Of a stretch of 64,000 bases of DNA, positions 1 through 12,944 are shown piece by piece. The DNA is taken from positions 42,881,218-42,945,217 of the forward strand of contig JAKSZU010000012.1 of NCBI GenBank assembly GCA_026018925.1. The letters run 5' to 3'. The translations under genes and the position numbers were made by a program. Position 1 is the stretch's first letter. The number at the start of each line of letters is the position of its first letter. The notes under the pieces are model-generated. The model was not told the DNA's origin and ran no database searches. It was given only the letters and a program-made list of their open reading frames with translations. Origin of the DNA: Tupaia tana. Taxonomy: Eukaryota; Chordata; Mammalia; Scandentia; Tupaiidae.

Positions 1-307
1 CCACCCTGCAGATGCCTACAGGTGCTGTGGTCCCCTCCCCACTGCACACCCCACACCTGCCAAGGGGTTCACACACAGCCTCTCTGGTCTCGTTCTACCC
101 ACTGGGCCCTCATCCCCATCCCACCTCTGGCTCACCCTTCCGTGGGAACCCCCCAGCAGGCGCCTCTTACCCAGCCTGGGAGGCTGACGGAGGTCTAACC
201 CCACACCTCTTTGTGCCCCCTGAGGCACACCCAGCTGTGTTTGCTCTCCACCTTTGTCCCAGAGCCCCGCACCGCACCTGGCCATAACTTGCACTCAGCA
301 ATTATCT

Positions 308-341
308 CACGAATGAATGAATGAGTGAGTGAGTGAGTGAG
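308..341 (+). repeat. (GAAT)n(GAGT)n microsatellite
   Basis: AATGAATGAATGAGTGAGTG and onward, eight tetramers. Confidence 0.85.
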
Positions 342-1488
342 CAGGAAGGGAGAGTGGGCAAGACCAGATGTGGAGCCAGGGTGCAGGCAGGTTCCCGTGG
401 GCCAACACTGCTCCCCCATCAGCGTCTCTGGCTCCAGCCCCACCTCGCACCCACCCTCCTCCCCACCCTCTCTGTGCTCACTGGCCTGGCTCTGTGAGGT
501 GTGTGTTTGTGGGGGGGGGGGGCAGCACACGCTTGCTCACCGTGGGAGCTTAACCCCCAGGGCAGCTGTGAATCCAGCAAACAACTTCCACAAAGCAGTT
601 GAGGCCCCAGGAACCTGACATCATCTGCAGAGCCACTGAGCCCTGGGAGTAGCTGGGCTCTGGGGGCCGCAGGCGGCGTAAACAGGTGTCCACCACCACA
701 CAGGGAAACACGGGCCTGCAAAAATACAGGTACTTGGCAGGACCCCGACTCCAGCTGCTACTGGGGATGGCCAGGCCTGCAGTGGGTGGGCAGGGCCCAG
801 CAGGGATGCTGTCCTTTCCCCAGTCTCTTCCCAACCATCCAGTCTGCCCCACCCTCAGGCCCTGGCCCACTCAGGGTGGCTGCACCATGGCAGAGGACAG
901 AGTGCAGCTGCCTTGTGGCCTGGCCAGAGCCAAAGCAAACCTGAGCTTTGTCTCAGAAAGAACAGCCCAGATTCTAAGGGGGGCGGAGGGGGCTCCCATG
1001 GCAAACGCATGCCAAGGGCTATGAGCAGGCCCCACCCTTCCCAAGAACTGATGCTCTCTGGTGGAGAGGAGGGCAAAGCTGCCCCCGGGGCAGCCCCCTC
1101 CCGCCCCCGGCTCATCCCACTTAGGGTGGCTAGATCCTTCAGCAAGCCCACACTCCATGATGTCCAAGCACACTTGCTCAGAGCCCAGCTCGCTCATGGC
1201 ACTGAGCCCTCAGCCCTACCCCTGTGGGGTGGCCTTTGGCAGGTAGGGGTGAGGGGGGCGTCAGTCCTTCCTGATACTCCAGGTTCTGAAGAAACTGAGA
1301 GCCCCTGGCTTGGAGCAAAGCAGGGGTGAGGAGCACAGGGAGCCCCACACTGCTAGGTGTGAACTCTACTGGAAACTCACACACATCATCTCACAGAGGG
1401 TCGCGAGGTGGGACTGTTGTAACCCGCTTTCCAGATGAGGGTGCCCAGGGCCAACAAGGTCCAGTCACCTGCCTGGGCTGGCATTCTC

Positions 1489-1747
1489 TCTTTTTTTGGA
1501 GAGGTTTTTGCTATAGGGCGCATGTGCACGCTGGCAAGACAGAGAGAGACAGAGACAGAAAGCGAGAAATCACCCCCCAGGGGGGATGGCCACGCCGCCA
1601 TCCCTTCTCCTCCATTCTCCTCTCGGGATCTTGGGCACGCACACGCACCCGGCGTGAGTTTAAGCCACCAGATCCAGGAGTCAAACCGCAGTCGACTACA
1701 TGGGAATCCAGCGACAAAGCCATTACGCCATCTGCTGGTCCTGGGGT
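1489..1747 (-). mobile_element. tRNA-derived SINE, type A
   Basis: Full-length copy in reverse, with a T run then GAGAGGTTTTTGCTATAGGGC, ending CATCTGCTGGTCC. The 10-bp target duplication TGGCATTCTC is at 1479-1488 and 1748-1757. Confidence 0.9.
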
Positions 1748-2789
1748 TGGCATTCTCATCTGAAAACAGAGATATAGTAGGGTCTGCCCTGTCGGTAGGT
1801 AGAGAAGTCCTCCCCAGGCACCACAGGTCCTCAGACCCTGGGCGGCATCCCAGAGACACAATAAACAGGGCCCACTAGGTGGTCGACAGCATTTCCAGGC
1901 CCTGGTGGGGGAGGGGTTGCTAGCACGTCCCCAACTTCCAAGGGACACACGGAGTGGCCATCCACACTGCAGGGCAGGGCCTTTGCCTGCTCCCCACCTG
2001 GCTGTGGGATAAGCTGCCCCCACCAGCCCCAGGGCCTAACAAGCACCCTCCACCCACTCTCTGCCTCCCAGCCTCTGCCTGCTGCCTGTCCCACCTGACT
2101 GCACAGAGGTGGCTGTGCCCAGCTGGCCCCAGGGGCCTTGTCCTCTCCCTGTACCAGAGAAAACTCTTCTTGGCAACTGCTCCTGCACTGGGCCGCTGTA
2201 GGCAGTCAGCCGGCTCCCTGTCCCTCGACGCCTACCAACTGTGTCAGGGCTGTCTCGACCTCCAGTGCTTCTCAGCTAACTCTGAAGCGAGTATAGACAC
2301 CACCCACCATTGTATTGTGCACCTCCCTTCCCTGCTGGCCCATGCTCGGGCTGCCCATCCATCCTCTCAGGATGCCCTCTGTGTGGGCAAGGAGACAGAG
2401 TCCCCAGAGGGGCAGCTGCAGGCCTGGGGTTGCCAAGCAGGGGCGACATGAGCTCAGCTACCATGCCTCTGCCCTGAGTCTTGTGAACCAACACCCTCCC
2501 TGTACACCCTGGCAGCAGGTGACACAGTGAGGTGGCAGCTCCCCTCCCCACTGCTCCTTAGAAATGAGTTGGGCAGGTCTCCCCAGGGGGCTCCAGGAGG
2601 CCTCATAGGAGCCCTAGGGGGGGACACAAGGACACCACACTGAGGGCCAGCAGGAGGCTAAAGTCCAACCACAGTGCACTGGACCTCCTCCCAGCGGGCA
2701 CCCTCAGTCCTCGAGGACTCCTTCTGCCCAGAGCGGGGCCTTAATGACATCATGTATTGAATGTGCTTTACACGCAGTCCTCGCCCCCT

Positions 2790-2905
2790 AGCTCCAGCTT
2801 AGGAAGTGGGTGCAATCAACCCCATTTTACCCACAAGGGAAACTGAGGCGTAGAGAGGTAGAGGGCTTGCAGCCAGGAAGTGAGAGTGTGGACACACAGA
2901 CCCAG
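2790..2905 (-). mobile_element. MIR fragment
   Basis: CCCCATTTTACCCACAAGGG and AAACTGAGGCGTAGAGAGG, a reverse MIR core. Confidence 0.55.
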
Positions 2906-4069
2906 GACGAGGTAAAGTCGCAGCTCGCAGCTGCCTGGGCTGGGCGTGTGGGCTGCAGAGCCGGCTGGAACTCCATCCGGGGAGGCTCTTCTCTGAAGCG
3001 TCTTCCTGAGAACACGGGGTGCAGGCACACAGGTAGCCCCCCTGCCCTGTAGGCACCGTGCCCCAGTGCCTGCCCTCTCTGCTCTCTGATCTGCCCATGG
3101 CTGACCCTCCCGCCAGCTGCGCCAGTCCCTCAGCTCTTCCTGCTCTCAGCCCTCCCAGGCCCCTCACTGCTGGCCCAGGCGGGCAGCGTCCTCTGGCAGC
3201 TCAAGCCATTTCCATTTTAAACCTTCTGAGGAAGCCCTGAGCAGTCGCCCACGGAGCGGCACCAGCTGACAGGTGATGTTGTGCCTCTCCTCCTGGGCTG
3301 GCAGGAAGAGATGCAGTTGGCTTTCAACTCCAGAAACCCGAGCCTAGAGCTCCAAGCATGGCTGCCTCCCCCACTGCCTCTGGGCAGAGGGGGTGCCCAG
3401 CCCACAGCCCTCCACCAGTAGCATCCTGGGTCCTGTGGGGGATCTGTGTCCCCCACACAGGGCAGCCCCTCTCCAACTCCTAGATTATCTGAGGAGGGGG
3501 GATACAGAGAAACTGGCTTCCACTCCCTCACAAGGGGCAGAGGCCATAGGACAGGGCAGGGCTGGACCCTTCACCCCCTCACCTCTGCCCCCAACCCTGG
3601 CTTTATTTATTCCTAGCAGAGCTCCTGGCTTGGCCTAGGCCTGGCACACCCCAGCTGGGCTGTATTCTCTCAAAACCACACACCCTAGAGAGCCCCGCAG
3701 CCCTCCTGGGGCTACCGAGGAGCCTGGGGCAGCTCCCTGATGTCGCTGCTCTACAACTTTCTCCTCCTTGGAGAGCTCTGATCAGCCACGGTTCCCTGCA
3801 GCTGAGCAACAGCACTCCCAGCCTTCGCCCGGAGGCCTCCTGTGCCTGCCAGGAGGGGCGTGCGCCCTAGGGGTGCCTCCTTGTCTTGAGAGCTTGGGGG
3901 TGGGGGCGCGCCCGGCGGTCCCCAGCTCTCAGCCTGGTAGTCTACCGTTCCAGGTTCACGGCCCCAGCCCCCAGCCCGGCTCAGGGCCGACAGTCCACAG
4001 CGCGCACAGGGAGGGAAGTTGGAGGCTGCTTATGCCCCCCTTGAAGTCGTTTTAAAAATAAAACCTCGC

Positions 4070-5150
4070 TCCATCCGTGACTCACGCGGCTGATGGAGAC
4101 GGGAGCGCGGCGCCCGGGCCGGCCAGCTGCCCCTCGCCGCACGCCGGTCACCCACCAGTTCCGGGGTGTGGGGGCAGAGCTGGGACCAACCTGCTCAGCC
4201 TGGCGACCCCCTCGGGCTGCCTCCCTCGGGCACAGCAAGGGCTCAGGCTGGGGCTTCAACCGAGCTCCCACCCTTCCTAGCCTCTGATCTGAAGATCGGA
4301 GCCGCCGACCGCGCACCCAGTGCCTCCCGGCGGCGAGGCCAGAGCCACCGAGCTCGGCTCTTGACGGAGTCCCCCCCACCCCAAATCCCAAAGGTTGCGT
4401 GTCCCCCGCCGCGCCCGGGCAGAGCCAGACAGCCTGATCTCCAGCGCCTCCATGCACTCCCGACCCCGCGGCCCCCGCCCTGCCGGCCCTGGCGCCCAGT
4501 CCCGGACGCGCGGACCCCGACCCCCACCCGTGCAGCCTGCCTTACCTGCGCAGCAGCCGGGGAGGCGGGTCTCCTCGGGAAACTTTGCGGCGATGGCTGG
4601 AGCCTCAGGGGTTATTCCAAGGAGCGGGCGGGAACCGGAGCCCGAGGGCGCCCAGGGGGGCCCGGGAGAGCAGCCCCCGGCGTGCGGCAGAGCACGGTGG
4701 CGGGCCCGGGGCGGGGGGCGCGCGGCGGCGCATCTGCCTGGCTCGAGCGCCCGGCAGAGCCACGGGAGGAGTGAGCGGGGGTGCACCCGGCGGCTGGGTG
4801 CGTGTGACCCGGCGGGTGAGCTCGGCAGAGCGAGGGGCAGCAGCGATCCCGCACGAGCGGCGGCGGCGAGCAGGGCGCGGGGAACCGGGCTGTGCGGCCG
4901 CCTCTCCCCTCGCGGCGGCGGCGGCGGCGGGGCCGTGCGTGCGGGCGCGGAGCGAGGAGGGAGGGGAGGAGAGGGGGAGGCAGCGGGCGGGGAGGAGGCG
5001 GCGGGGGCGGGGGCTCCGCGCTGCGCACTGGCCGGCGGGACCCGGCGCGGGAGGCTGCGCCGCCGCGCGGGGACTCTGGCCCAGCCGAGGAGAAGCGGCC
5101 TCCACATACCCCTCCTCCTGCCCCCTCTCCCCGGCTAAAATGGCTGGGGG
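4070..5150 (-). promoter_or_regulatory. CpG island with - strand candidate first exon
   Basis: A dense CpG island with CGGCGG runs and many GC boxes. On the - strand CTGCTGCGCAG|GTAAGG gives a perfect donor with the exon end at 4546, so a noncoding first exon of up to about 550 bp could start in the island. The direction is antisense to MACROD1. FLRT1 lies antisense within MACROD1 in other mammals, and this could be a 5' exon of it, but its coding exon is off-window and the link is unproven. Confidence 0.55.
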
Positions 5151-5539
5151 GGGAGGGGGGAAACCGGCCCCCCCTGGGGAGCGGCGGGAGAGAGGCTCCT
5201 GCTGCCTCCAGCTACCCTGCCAGGGAGAGAGGGGTTCTCACTCTCGTGCTGCCTTCCCCAACACCCCTCCTCTCTACCCACTCATTCATCTATCTTCCCA
5301 ACCATCCATTCATTCATTCATCCACCCGCCCATGCATTCATTCACAAACTGTCTTCGGTTTCAAGATAACCCCTCTTCCCTGCCTGGGCCCCTTTGCCAC
5401 GATGATATATCCCCCCTGACCTGCTGCTCCTCTTTCCCTGAAAGCCCTCAACACTTGGGTGCTCCCTGAGCAGGGACCCACCCAGCTGCCTCCGGAGACA
5501 GGGCCAGGGCCAGGGGTCAGATGGGAGTCTCAGGACTCT

Positions 5540-5612
5540 CCTCTCCAGCACTTGCAACCTTGGGCAAGTTACTTAACCTCTCCTGCCTCGGTGTCCTGAC
5601 TGTAAAATGGAG
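5540..5612 (+). mobile_element. MIR core fragment
   Basis: CTTGGGCAAGTTACTTAACC then GTCCTGACTGTAAAATGG matches the MIR core. Confidence 0.6.
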
Positions 5613-7220
5613 CATCAACAGCCTAGCTCCAAGGCTCTCCAAGGGCTCAAGGAGACCTTGGATGGGAAGGTGGCTGGGAACTTGGGTAATGTGTGCCTGC
5701 CGCCTGGGACCTGGGACGAGGAGGGTGGCTGGACCAGACTGCCTCCTCCTGGCCTGGAATGCTCTTGCTGTCCTCTGGGACTCTAAGCTCTCCCATCTGC
5801 CCAGCCTTGTCTGTCCTGCTCAGACCTTGCCGTCGAGCTACGTTGTCCCTTCATGGCTTCCCTTCCTCTGGATGGCTGTTCTGAGTCCCTACCTCTGCCC
5901 AGAAGTGCCCACAGTCTGGCTGGACTGTGACCCATGCCAATGCCTCCCAGTCAGTGGTCCCAACTCCAGGCCTGCATTAGGCCCTCCCAGGAGCCCAGCA
6001 CACCCTGCTCTTTGCTTGTCCTTTAAGGCCTGGCATGTTCTCCCAGGTCCCCGGGGAGAGGGTCACTCACAGGGACACTAGCCGCACTCCCTCCCATGCT
6101 CTCCTGTTTGCCATCAGCCCAGAGCAGACTGGGGCCATGCCTGAGGCTGTCACCTCTACCCCACTGTGGGTACTCCTGTCTTTGCTCTTCCTGCCTCTCC
6201 CTCACCTCTCCCTTCCGACTCTCTCCCTTTAACTCACTTCTTTTCCTTGCTTTCTACTCAGTTCACCAAACAGCTATTTTTTCCTCCCAGTTTTTATTTA
6301 TTGCCCAAACAGCATTATACCAACAATAAGAGAAAGAAAAATCATCCACAATGCCACCGCCCTGTGGCGTCAACAGCCTCCGTTCCTCTGCTCCCTTCCA
6401 GGCTTGTCCATGCAGAGACGGCTGTAATTTATACAGAGCTATGGTTTCCGTTCCGCCTCTCCAGACCCCCAGATGGACGCCGGGGTGCCTAGGGCTCCGT
6501 CATTCCTCCATCACGACACTTAGCGTGCAGGTCAGGAATTCTGTGTGTCTTCTCTTCTAAACCGAACCCCTTAAAGGAGAGACCCCCTTCCTTCCCTGAG
6601 AAAAGCACAGGGCTGGCACAGAGCGGACACTCGCTTTCTTATAGCTCTATTTGACATGGTGCACTTAGATATCAAAATACCATCTTCACGATTGTGGTTT
6701 TAATGGCTGTATGATATTCTGTTGAACTGATGTACCGTGACTCACTCAGCAGCGCCTGGTGGCCACACATGGCTCGGGGAATGGGGATGGCAGTCCACTG
6801 TGTGCAGGACCCTGCTCTGGGCTTCAGGGACCAAGACAGAATCTGGCCCAGAGAGACCTCGTCCTGGCCAAGCTGGAAATCCAGCAGCGAGCTGGCCACC
6901 TAGATCTTGCTGAAACAGACCTCACCACAAGATCCCAAGACACAGGCGCCAAGTCAGCCGTGACATCCAGGACAACCTCCCAAAGGAGGTGGCTCTTGAC
7001 CTGGTCTGGGACAGTCAGGAAGAACGTTCCAGGCTCATAGTAGAGCAACTCATACCAGATTGTTCACAGATGCTGCGACAGGAACTCCTCTGGGTTTTGG
7101 TGATGGGGACTTCTTGGTTAGAGTTCAGGGGTAGGAGTAAGGAGTTCATGGTGAGAAGTGAAGTGGCCGATGTCAGCCAGGCCAGGTGTGCAGGGGCTTG
7201 GACCAGCTGGGCAGTCTAGA

Positions 7221-7500
7221 CTTTATTTTGTATTTTTTGCCAGAGAGCATATGTGCTCACCAGTAACAGGAGAAATGGAGGGGGAGGGAGAGAGAGCAAC
7301 AGAAAGCACCCCCACACACAATGGGGTGTAGTCACATGGCAGTCCCTCCTCCGCCATTTCACCATCTGGTCATCGCCATTTAGGACATGCATGTGCACGC
7401 ACACGCACGCGCGTTTGTCAAGCCACTCGGGCCAGGACTTGAAGTGTAGTCGGCCACGTGGGATCTGGCTTGCTTCACCGCTGGGCTCTGGGGCCAGCCC
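7221..7500 (-). mobile_element. tRNA-derived SINE, old type C
   Basis: Diverged copy recognised by GCCAGAGAGCATATGTGCTCACC, AAGCCACTCGGGCCAGGACTTG and terminal CTCTGGGGCCAGCCC. Confidence 0.7.
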
Positions 7501-9424
7501 TCGACTCTACCTTGGAAGGAGTAGGGCACCAGCCAGAGAGTGCCATTCCAGGAGAGGACAGTTGGCCCTGAGACTCAGAAAGAGGACACACACGTTCAGT
7601 CACAAGCACTTGCTGAGCCCCAGGGTGCCATGGACTCCCACAGGTCAGTGGCGAAGGCAGCAGGATCCTGGCCCGGAAGGACCGAGTGAGTCTCGTGAGC
7701 CGGGTACTCACAGGGATGCTGCCAGCAACGAGGGCAGCTCGAATCACCCTGCCACCATTGTGGCTTCAACCCAGCCCACCGAGCCCAGCTCCCCAGCCGC
7801 AGTAACCCAGGCAGTGTCCCTACCCCTGGGCAGCGAAGGTCACCCTGGCCCCGCAGACAGTGCCCTTGCCTCTCCAGCCACCCAACTGCCCTCTCTGGAT
7901 TCCCTAGACCCGGATTCTGCTTGCTGCCCAGCCTCTCCCTGGCTAGCCGTCCTGAGCACTGGCCCAAACAGCATCCTCACTGCACCTCCACCTTCTTACC
8001 TGAGGGGCTGTCACGACCTCCCAGGGCTCCCTGACGGTCTGATGAGGTCCAGAGAGGAAAGCGCTTTGTATACAGGGGGACGCTGTGACAACGCGGCTCG
8101 CCACGACAGATTTGTCAGCCACCTTGGGTCATGCCACCCTTGGCCTCACTTGGGCCTGCGCTGGGCTGGGGAAGGGGCCAGGTTGCCCTGACTCCAGGGA
8201 GGGACAGGGTCTTCCCCTTTCGGTGGTCATGAGCATCACCAAGGGGCCCTTGGCTCCAGGTCTATGCTGGGTATCCAGGCGTGCAGCCATTCTGGGGCAG
8301 TGGCCAGGGGTTAGCACCAAGGCACAGACCAAGAACAGATGTTCAGAGGACAGGACCTAGGCCTCAGCCTTCCCGCAGGCCCCAACCCGTCCTTACCTCC
8401 AGGGAGGGGCAGGACACCCCCCTAGCTAGAGCCACTCCTAACAGACTTCCTGCCCCCATCTCTGGGTTCTCAGTCTCGGAGACTACTCCCCTCCAAGGTC
8501 CCCAGAGTCCCCTGGATACCAGAGAATCAGGGCACTGAATATCTGGCCCACCTGGCTCCCAGCCCATGACTCCAGCCGATGCCCCAGTGCACTCTGGGAT
8601 GTTTACACAAATTCAGGGGCTGGGCGTGTGGCCTTGTGGGTAGGCTGACTGTGCACCCCACTTCAGAGATGCTAGGCCAGGTATGCCAGCCCTTACCAGA
8701 AAGTTCCAACAACTTCTCTGATCCGAGTTCTAACCACCACACTCCCTCTCCTGCCATAATGCACCAAACTTTCCTAGGACGCCACCTGGAGGGTTGGGAT
8801 CTCTCTCTTACAAGCACGGGCTTGGGTATAGGAGTGGCAGAGTGGGGCCCAGGGCAGAATTTCAGGGAGAGCCACGAGGAGACGCCCCCAACCCAGGAGG
8901 CTGGTCTGGAGAGGGTGGGCCAAGGAAACCCACAGAAGGGACAAAGCCAGGCAGGATGGAGCCAGCCACTCCCAAGGACGGGTGCTGGCAGGGTGGGGCC
9001 TGAGGATGGGCAGGCTGAGCAGCATGGCCTAGGAAGCTGCCAGGAAGAGTGGAGGCTTCGCCACGACCTGCTCCGAGCACCCCCTGAACAGAAGTCCCAC
9101 TTCTGCACACCCTCTGCCCCCACGGGCCTGACTGACCCCCACTCACCCTCAGTCGGGGCTGGCCGTGGGTCCGGAGGCCTCCTCTAGGCCCTCGTCCTTG
9201 GTTCTTGCTGTTCCCCAGCTTGCGCCGGGGAGCACTTGGCTCAGCTGGATCACCTGTGCCTGTGTGACTGCTTTTCATCTACTGACGACACTCCGCCATC
9301 TCCAAAACCGGGATGTGGCTGTGTCCTTTCTTCCTTGGCAGTACGGAAAGTGGTGGTGAGACTTGGTGTCAGTGGAGACAGATTCAGGGACGCATGTTGT
9401 GTTAGCGGCCATCTCTTCCACGGG

Positions 9425-9545
9425 ACTGTGAGCACCCGAGGGCACAGCCAGGCCTGTTCTGGTCCCTGCCTGTCCCCGGCACCTGCTGCAGTGCCTGGTA
9501 TGTGGGGAGAGCGCAGTCAGTCCTGAACGAATGAATGAATGAATG
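9425..9545 (+). mobile_element. L2 3' terminus relic with AATG run
   Basis: ACTGTGAGCACCCGAGGGCAC, CAGTGCCTGGTATGTGG and terminal GAACGAATGAATGAATGAATGG. Confidence 0.5.
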
Positions 9546-10871
9546 GAGAGAATATTAAATAAGAGGGTTTATGAGGCTGGAAAAGCCCTTCAGGGCAACA
9601 GTGACAGAGCTGCCTCAAGGCCAAGTGTGATTCATAAAACTGGGACTGCCCCCGAGATGACAGCTCCAGGGGTGCAGAGGGGGCCAGACACCCTTCCCAC
9701 TGCTGCAAAGTGTGCGGGGCAGGGTCTGTGTGTATATTATGGGGGGATTTGAGGAGGGGGATCAGGACTAACAGGCTGCCCCTAGGTGGCTAGGGAGAAG
9801 GATTGCAGAGAGGGTTGGAACCCAGGCCGAGCACCCCAGGAGGACCTCGGCTTTCCTGATGGGTGCCCCCTTCCCCTTGGGAGCCTCCTCTTCTCCAACC
9901 AATGATGTTACTTTCCCTGCTTCCCTCCCCAGATACCCAGGGCTGCCTGACCCCCTGCCCCCACTCCCAGCCCTTGTCCCCAGCAGAGGACATGCTTTTT
10001 ATGGTGATTTAAGCATCCCTTGACTCAAGCTATCATTCACCTGTTAGCACATCCCAAGTTCAGGAAGGGAGCTGTGAATTGTGTCTTGAAGGACAGTTCA
10101 AGTGGCGGACCAGCACGTGCCCAGGGCACAGAGGCTGGAGGTGCCCAATGTGAGGGCAGAAGCTCACTGAGGCGGGGGTGGGGGTGCACAAGCAGGGCTG
10201 GGGGCTAGAACACACACAGAGAGGAAGGGGCTGCCCTGTGGGAGTGAGTGGGGAGGCCCGCCCCAAAGGGAGGGCACCACCGCAAGATCTTGGGAGCCAG
10301 AGGGCAAGGTCCCTGTGACATGCAGAGCGGGGACTAGAGGGGTGGACTGGAGAGTGCTGAGGTCCAGGACTGGAGCTTCGGGAACCTCTGTGGGGCCCCA
10401 GTGATGACCGCCCCTCCCCCACCCTCTGCCCTGTCACCATGCCTGCGATAACCCCCTGCGACCTCTTTTCAGGGGCCACAAACTCCATAGTCCTCCCCAT
10501 CCCTCCCTCCCCCCAGCCCCAGCCCCAGCCCTGGCTGGTTTATAGGTTCACGGCCTGGCCTCCCGCTGGGGTCCTCCAACACCTTCTAAAGGCAGCTGAA
10601 GCCACTGCAGATGGTGCCTGGGGAAGGGGAGGCACAGCTGCCTCTTCCTGGCCGGGTTCCCCTCTCAGAGACCCGGGGGTGGGGTGGGGCCGTGGGGGTC
10701 GCAGAGCTGCCAGGAGGAAACAGCCGGCATCTTCAGGGACCGCGTCGCCTGCCCTCACCGGGCCGACCTGGGTGCTCCAGGGACAGGAGGAGTAGAGAGA
10801 AAGGGTGTCCTGAGCCCAGGGTCTCCCTCCCCACATCCGGGGGTCGGGCGGGGCCACTGGGAGCCCCTTAC

Positions 10872-11095
10872 CTGCAGGGCAGCCACGCAGGCTCGGGTAA
10901 GAACGCTGCTGGGGCCGGGCACTGGGCGGAGCCGGGGCGGGGGAGGGGCAGAGGCCAGCGCGGGCGAGGGGTGCGGGCGCCCAGGGTTGCCGGGCAACCA
11001 CCACGCCGCCGCCGCCACCGCCGAGGAGGGATTCTTAAAGAGCTGAGCAGAAAGGCTGAGCCGCCGAGGGGCCGACGCACCGCCTGGCATACCAA
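10872..11095 (-). promoter_or_regulatory. Small CpG island with RFX X-box and - strand donor
   Basis: CpG- and GC-box-rich sequence, including GGGCGGAGCCGGGGCGGGG. The - strand reads GCCCTGCAG|GTAAGG with the exon end at 10872. A perfect X-box palindrome GTTGCCGGGCAAC lies at 10986-10998. This looks like a second antisense promoter and first exon upstream of the 4-5 kb island. Confidence 0.5.
10986..10998. promoter_or_regulatory. RFX X-box palindrome
   Basis: GTTGCC-G-GGCAAC is an exact inverted repeat matching the RFX-family consensus, inside a CpG island. Confidence 0.65.
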
Positions 11096-12429
11096 TGGCT
11101 CCTTCTGCTCCAAGCTGGGAGGGCAGGAGGTCAGAGCTGAGGGGCACCCAGGCCAGGAGGGACCTGAGGCAGGCAGGGCAGGAGCCAGGCTGTTGTCTCT
11201 TGTCCTCATTGGGGCAAGACCCACAAAAGGAGTAAGATGGCTGGTCTGAGGCTTACCCAGCTGGGGGACCCTTGGCACAGGTTCCGAGTCTGGGACAGGA
11301 GGAGACCACCGGGGTGCTTCATCCCCACCCCACCCCGCCACAATGGGCCTCCTGGACACCTGCTGAAGGAGCCTTTGTCTCAGAGTCAAACACAGCTGCC
11401 ACTTCCTGGCAGTGACCTCCAATGGGCCACCCTCAGCCTGGCCCCAGTCTCATGTCCCAAGGGTCCTGGGTAGCCTGGGACAACAGTCAGCCACTGGGAG
11501 CCGGGTGCCCACCTGGTGGGCCAGGACCGTGTCCACCTGGTGGGCCAGGGAAGTCTTTCTGGTGTCTAACTGAAACCCCCCCGGACAGCGAGTGGCTGCC
11601 GCCTCCCTTCGGTCCTCATTGAGAGCGAAGAGTCCCTTTGGCCTCAGTGCAACACGTCAGCGTCTAGAAGCAGCAAAGGTGAGGGTTCGGCTGTGCCGTC
11701 TTCCGGTTCCTTTCTTCCAGGGCCTCAGTTTCCCATCTATACCGGGGGCACTGGGCTCCGTTAAGGATGGAGTGCAAGGAGGGCCCTTGAGCGCGTGCTC
11801 TCACAGAAACGGTAGGCAGTGCATTGTGTGTATCTGGGGAGATGTCCAGAGCTGTCACTAAGGGGTGGGCCCGTGACATCAGAGAAGACCTGGGCCTCAG
11901 CAGGGGCTGGACACAGGTGAGCCCCTTCCCAGCTTCCTGAAGAGGGTGGTGGGAGGTAGTTGGAGGCAGGACTGCGGGGGGTGCGGAGTTCCCCCCATTT
12001 ACTTTCATACACAGTGCTCCTTCCATCCCACCTCCAACCAGCCCTATGCCCGAGGGCCCTCTGTGGTCCCTGTGGGTTCAGCAGGGCCTCTTCTCCCAGC
12101 CCCCCTCAACCCATCCCCAGCCATCACTGTGCCCCTACCCCTGCCTCCAGGCCGGTCCTCTTCCAGCTCCTCCCCCTCAGTTCTGAGGTGTCTCTGAAGT
12201 GCAAGCCCCGCCCTGCTGCCCCCCAGCTCCAGCACCTGCCATGGCTCCCCATGGCTGTGGGTAAAAGGGTCAGGGTCTCCTGGTGGGCCTGGCTGACCAC
12301 TCTGTCCTCAGCTCAGCCACATTCCCCTCTGTGGAGCCCCCTGTCCCCTAGCTCACCCTCACACGCTCATTCTCATTCACCCCTCCAGACATCACATCGT
12401 GGCGAGTCAGTGTCTATCGAATGAGTAAG

Positions 12430-12944
12430 TGGTCCTAAAAGCAGGTCTTCAGTGCCAGGGCCATGCTGGGCTTTGGAATCCAGGAATGAACAGAGCAGAA
12501 GTCCTCTCCCCACAGCTGCCATGCTGGTAATAAATCAGCACACGAATGAGAGGATGAGATCATTATGGGACCATGGTACGGGCTCCAGGAGAAAGGAACA
12601 GGGTAACAAGAGAAATGGGGTGGAAGGCACTTTAACTGGATAATCAGGGGAGGCTCCTCGGAGGAGGTGACATTTTCGTTGAGTCTCGGATAAGATGGGG
12701 CCAGTTTTGAAAGAGCCGGAAGAGTGTGCCAGGCAGAGGGAGCACCATGTGCAAAGGCCCTGGGACAGGAAAGAGCGAGACCTGCTCGAGGCAGAAAATG
12801 GAGGCCCGGAAACGGGAGGAGCGGTGTGGACTGCAACCGGGTGTCCATAGCAAGGAATATAGATTTTATCCTGAGCATAGTCGGAAGCTATTTGAGAGTT
12901 TTAAGCAGGGAAGTGACATGATCTAATTTATATTTTAAAGCGAT
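12430..12944 (+). mobile_element. Ancient interspersed repeat (family not assigned)
   Basis: GGAGGAGGTGACATTTTCGTTG, GTGCAAAGGCCCTGGGACAGG, GATTTTATCCTGAGC and TTTTAAGCAGGGAAGTGACATG occur in an order common in old mammalian dispersed repeats. Related sequence occurs at about 18.56-18.96 kb. Confidence 0.5.

Noticed and set aside
4277..5107. 276-codon open frame on the - strand over the CpG island
   Set aside because: Low-complexity Pro/Ala/Arg composition typical of GC-rich antisense frames, no recognisable domain, and it crosses the consensus donor at 4545.
7253..8191. 312-codon open frame on the + strand
   Set aside because: It begins inside a reversed SINE and continues through GC-rich intron. 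It has no domain or splice signals and is most likely a chance frame.
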